A stretch of 64,000 nt of DNA, taken from assembly GCA_033064195.1 (NCBI GenBank), contig JARBJD010000261.1, positions 1-64,000 of the forward strand, given 5' to 3'. Shown here one piece after another: positions 63,601 to 64,000 of this stretch. The stretch is from Blattamonas nauphoetae. Its lineage: Eukaryota > Preaxostyla > Oxymonadida. The notes beneath the pieces were generated by a model that was given only the letters and a program-made list of their open reading frames with translations, made no database searches and was not told where the DNA came from. The position numbers were made by a program, and so were the translations under genes. Within the stretch, counting starts at the first letter, position 1. Each line of letters starts with the position of its first letter.

Positions 63601-64000
63601 GAATGTACTGTTGTGGATCTTGACTACTCGAGGCTGGAATATGGTGAATAAACTGTCACCCTCGCTTGATGAACATCTCGTGAACGTGACTTCGGAGAGG
63701 TCAAGAGTGCAGGAGATATGGGAAAGTGAGAAGAAGGGTGCTGAAGTGTGGATGGAGGTGAAGGAGGATTGTAGGAAGGTGACAAGAGCACTGTTCAGGT
63801 TGAAGAGTGAGACGTCCGGAGTCTCAATGGTGATATTGTTCAGATTTGTTTGGTATAAGCGAAAAACGTTGCTGTTGGTCATTTGAGCGAGTGGGTGGGG
63901 AAGAGTCAGATCGGAGAGGACGATCGTCAGGACCGTGGAAGATCGTGTTGACGGGTCTTGGAAAATGAGCGAAGAATTCATACTATCAGTTGAGAACGGG
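60628..64000 (-). CDS. Beta-helix surface protein with Cys/Lys-rich cytoplasmic tail (5' end off the window)
   Basis: The open frame continues through base 64000, so the N-terminus and any signal peptide are missing; at least 1117 residues are seen. Beta-helix turns include CSAQLNPCGTLGFVVRF and CGTETVPCQNADYTQN as module starts, and strands such as ITRSHFVHNNYMS. The transmembrane helix (about residue 985-1007, motif LVALSLLSVFLIYAITVPIS) is followed by a tail of about 110 residues with FCCACCQP, a WGGPKRL block, then TKTKKKKK and an acidic Ser-rich end (DSSSSEFV). It is intronless. Same protein class as the loci at 4798-13873, 37152-40223 and 40429-44325. Confidence 0.8.
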   Translation of the reverse strand, partial: PFSTDSMNSSLIFQDPSTRSSTVLTIVLSDLTLPHPLAQMTNSNVFRLYQTNLNNITIETPDVSLFNLNSALVTFLQSSFTSIHTSAPFFSLSHISCTLDLSEVTFTRCSSSEGDSLFTIFQPRVVKIHNSTFYRCGGKSAGVLFVVPPPSRSLILNVTNTLFDECTCDSAEGASDILIESEIAPTLNFSGSRSTSATPRFVVGSLELTDPFPAPYTSIFVIGTGQDTLTCSAQLNPCGTLGFVVRFVQTPRMHVFILPSGSFNETNVHCLHKYLTFSCTHIVTFTLMTQSIPAFVATHSELRFDQMTVTAPDSSSVLFIQIQAFSTVIITRSHFVHNNYMSLFTLADIDGESSLRIEDSVNQPQSGVTPMYSHFLRSLNSSLSLVEVKVADFSISEAGLHFISFQTDADMSLVITNSSFIFINEFFDSSLIFFSSSCDASFHLHSSNITVNFISTYSPIFVIDYHPSIKAAELCLSFERTAISRDSSGMMGPNVIRVMLSSFDHIPTFYLSSSIVQNAMWKSILGLLKGTSDPVTLFPFILPDLDTFWICTNGTNQLNCGTETVPCQNADYTQNTILFEGSLRSYHIVSTTQVHNVIRNTHPTVEIDGESFPRMRIGANFIEPAVFVCTKEMRMDTLSFVFSGNPATKTFLFSCVNGILCLDNINVLFDTDRMVHSILSAQSANVTITDILLRSTTAVFGTVFVGHPMFDVNQSTFFLTRLELTLFYLNSSVYESLITVRRSNCIISEVNITNFEINSNSPIVLSNSDIYIEESQFSEMALDAPLIVIASTEESELRLVSIKIDSLFTTSQTVLQISSPNSVIIIIDLSFSNIDTHHVKDPDMMLVNPDSSLSSQDTPSPYTLFTGVILKINLGEKSDLSISDIVFSNITDPHPYSFGTMFIEQTASVPHFDITNVSFTHCYCAQASHFGFKLPTLSRYTLLKAIHTHISPDRTANMVLLGKDSVPVSLLDYVFLRPWELVALSLLSVFLIYAITVPISYCIMLNLRKSRLAPPHLRKRFCCACCQPDHGGLLEADYGDIIMLNGGISRWGGPKRLTDYRSMEVHWAEGETVPHSEETGDRESKSESTREARTKTKKKKKSADLSDTDSEEVLLDSSSSEFV

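Noticed and set aside
1-64000. Non-standard code (TAG/TAA as Gln), as in some oxymonads
   Set aside because: All three stop codons terminate confident genes (for example TAA at 46814, TGA at 30660 in non-coding frames, TAA at 49401), and long genes carry normal CAA/CAG. Only one local TAG (37152) hints otherwise.
1-64000. Retrovirus-like, Polinton-like or other capsid-bearing elements
   Set aside because: I saw no reverse transcriptase, integrase, protein-primed polymerase or capsid motifs and no long terminal repeats.

Overview
The window is nuclear DNA of a eukaryotic protist. Several genes read as full proteins only after removing short GT-AG introns (25 to about 150 nt), and the spliced lengths then come out as whole numbers of codons. 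Introns reach 25-31 nt, intergenic spaces are small (69 nt between two divergent start codons), and there are several large intronless genes for beta-helix surface proteins. From memory, the combination of a beta-helix ectodomain with a degenerate kinase tail, together with an armadillo-like repeat family, is typical of oxymonads (Preaxostyla) such as Blattamonas. This is recall, not a search, and I rate it about 0.6. The standard genetic code fits: TAA, TAG and TGA all act as stops.

Layout. (1) 1-4.8 kb is a gene graveyard: a partial gene at the left edge, a YwqG/DUF1963-like gene with three one-base gaps, a frameshifted armadillo-like relic, and a foldback inverted repeat whose loop holds a 370-bp repeat found again at 15.85-16.22 kb. 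(2) 4.8-13.9 kb (minus) is one very large receptor-like locus: signal peptide, beta-helix modules, one membrane segment and a pseudokinase tail, broken by frame changes and a nonsense codon at 8.1-9.1 kb. (3) 13.9-21.1 kb holds another relic, a PHD-finger gene, a small three-exon gene, a 472-bp MITE with TA target-site flanks, and a decayed fragment. (4) 21.6-36.6 kb is gene-dense: a TRPC4AP-like giant, an unrecognised S/P-rich protein, a Dmc1/Rad51 recombinase, a leucine-rich-repeat plus chromodomain-like protein (1540 aa), and a small helical protein. (5) 36.9-44.3 kb is a divergent pair of beta-helix membrane proteins. (6) 44.6-60.1 kb has a secreted GH36 alpha-galactosidase (intronless, probably of bacterial origin), NAF1, a CTF-motif repeat protein, a group-3 LEA-like protein, a STE11-type kinase divergent from a diaphanous-type formin, an FYR-domain protein and a SPRY-like protein. 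(7) 60.6 kb to the right edge is a further beta-helix membrane protein.

How the genes relate. Four large surface proteins share one architecture: a beta-helix of short Ser/Thr/Asn-rich strands, modules opened by a CG...PC-T motif, and one transmembrane helix with four quite different cytoplasmic tails. One tail is a pseudokinase, one is Arg/Ser-rich, one is very short and one is Cys/Lys-rich. They look like a variable cell-surface set. The others are chromatin, meiosis, RNP, cytoskeleton and signalling genes, plus one digestive enzyme. I saw no retrovirus-like, Polinton-like or other capsid-bearing element.
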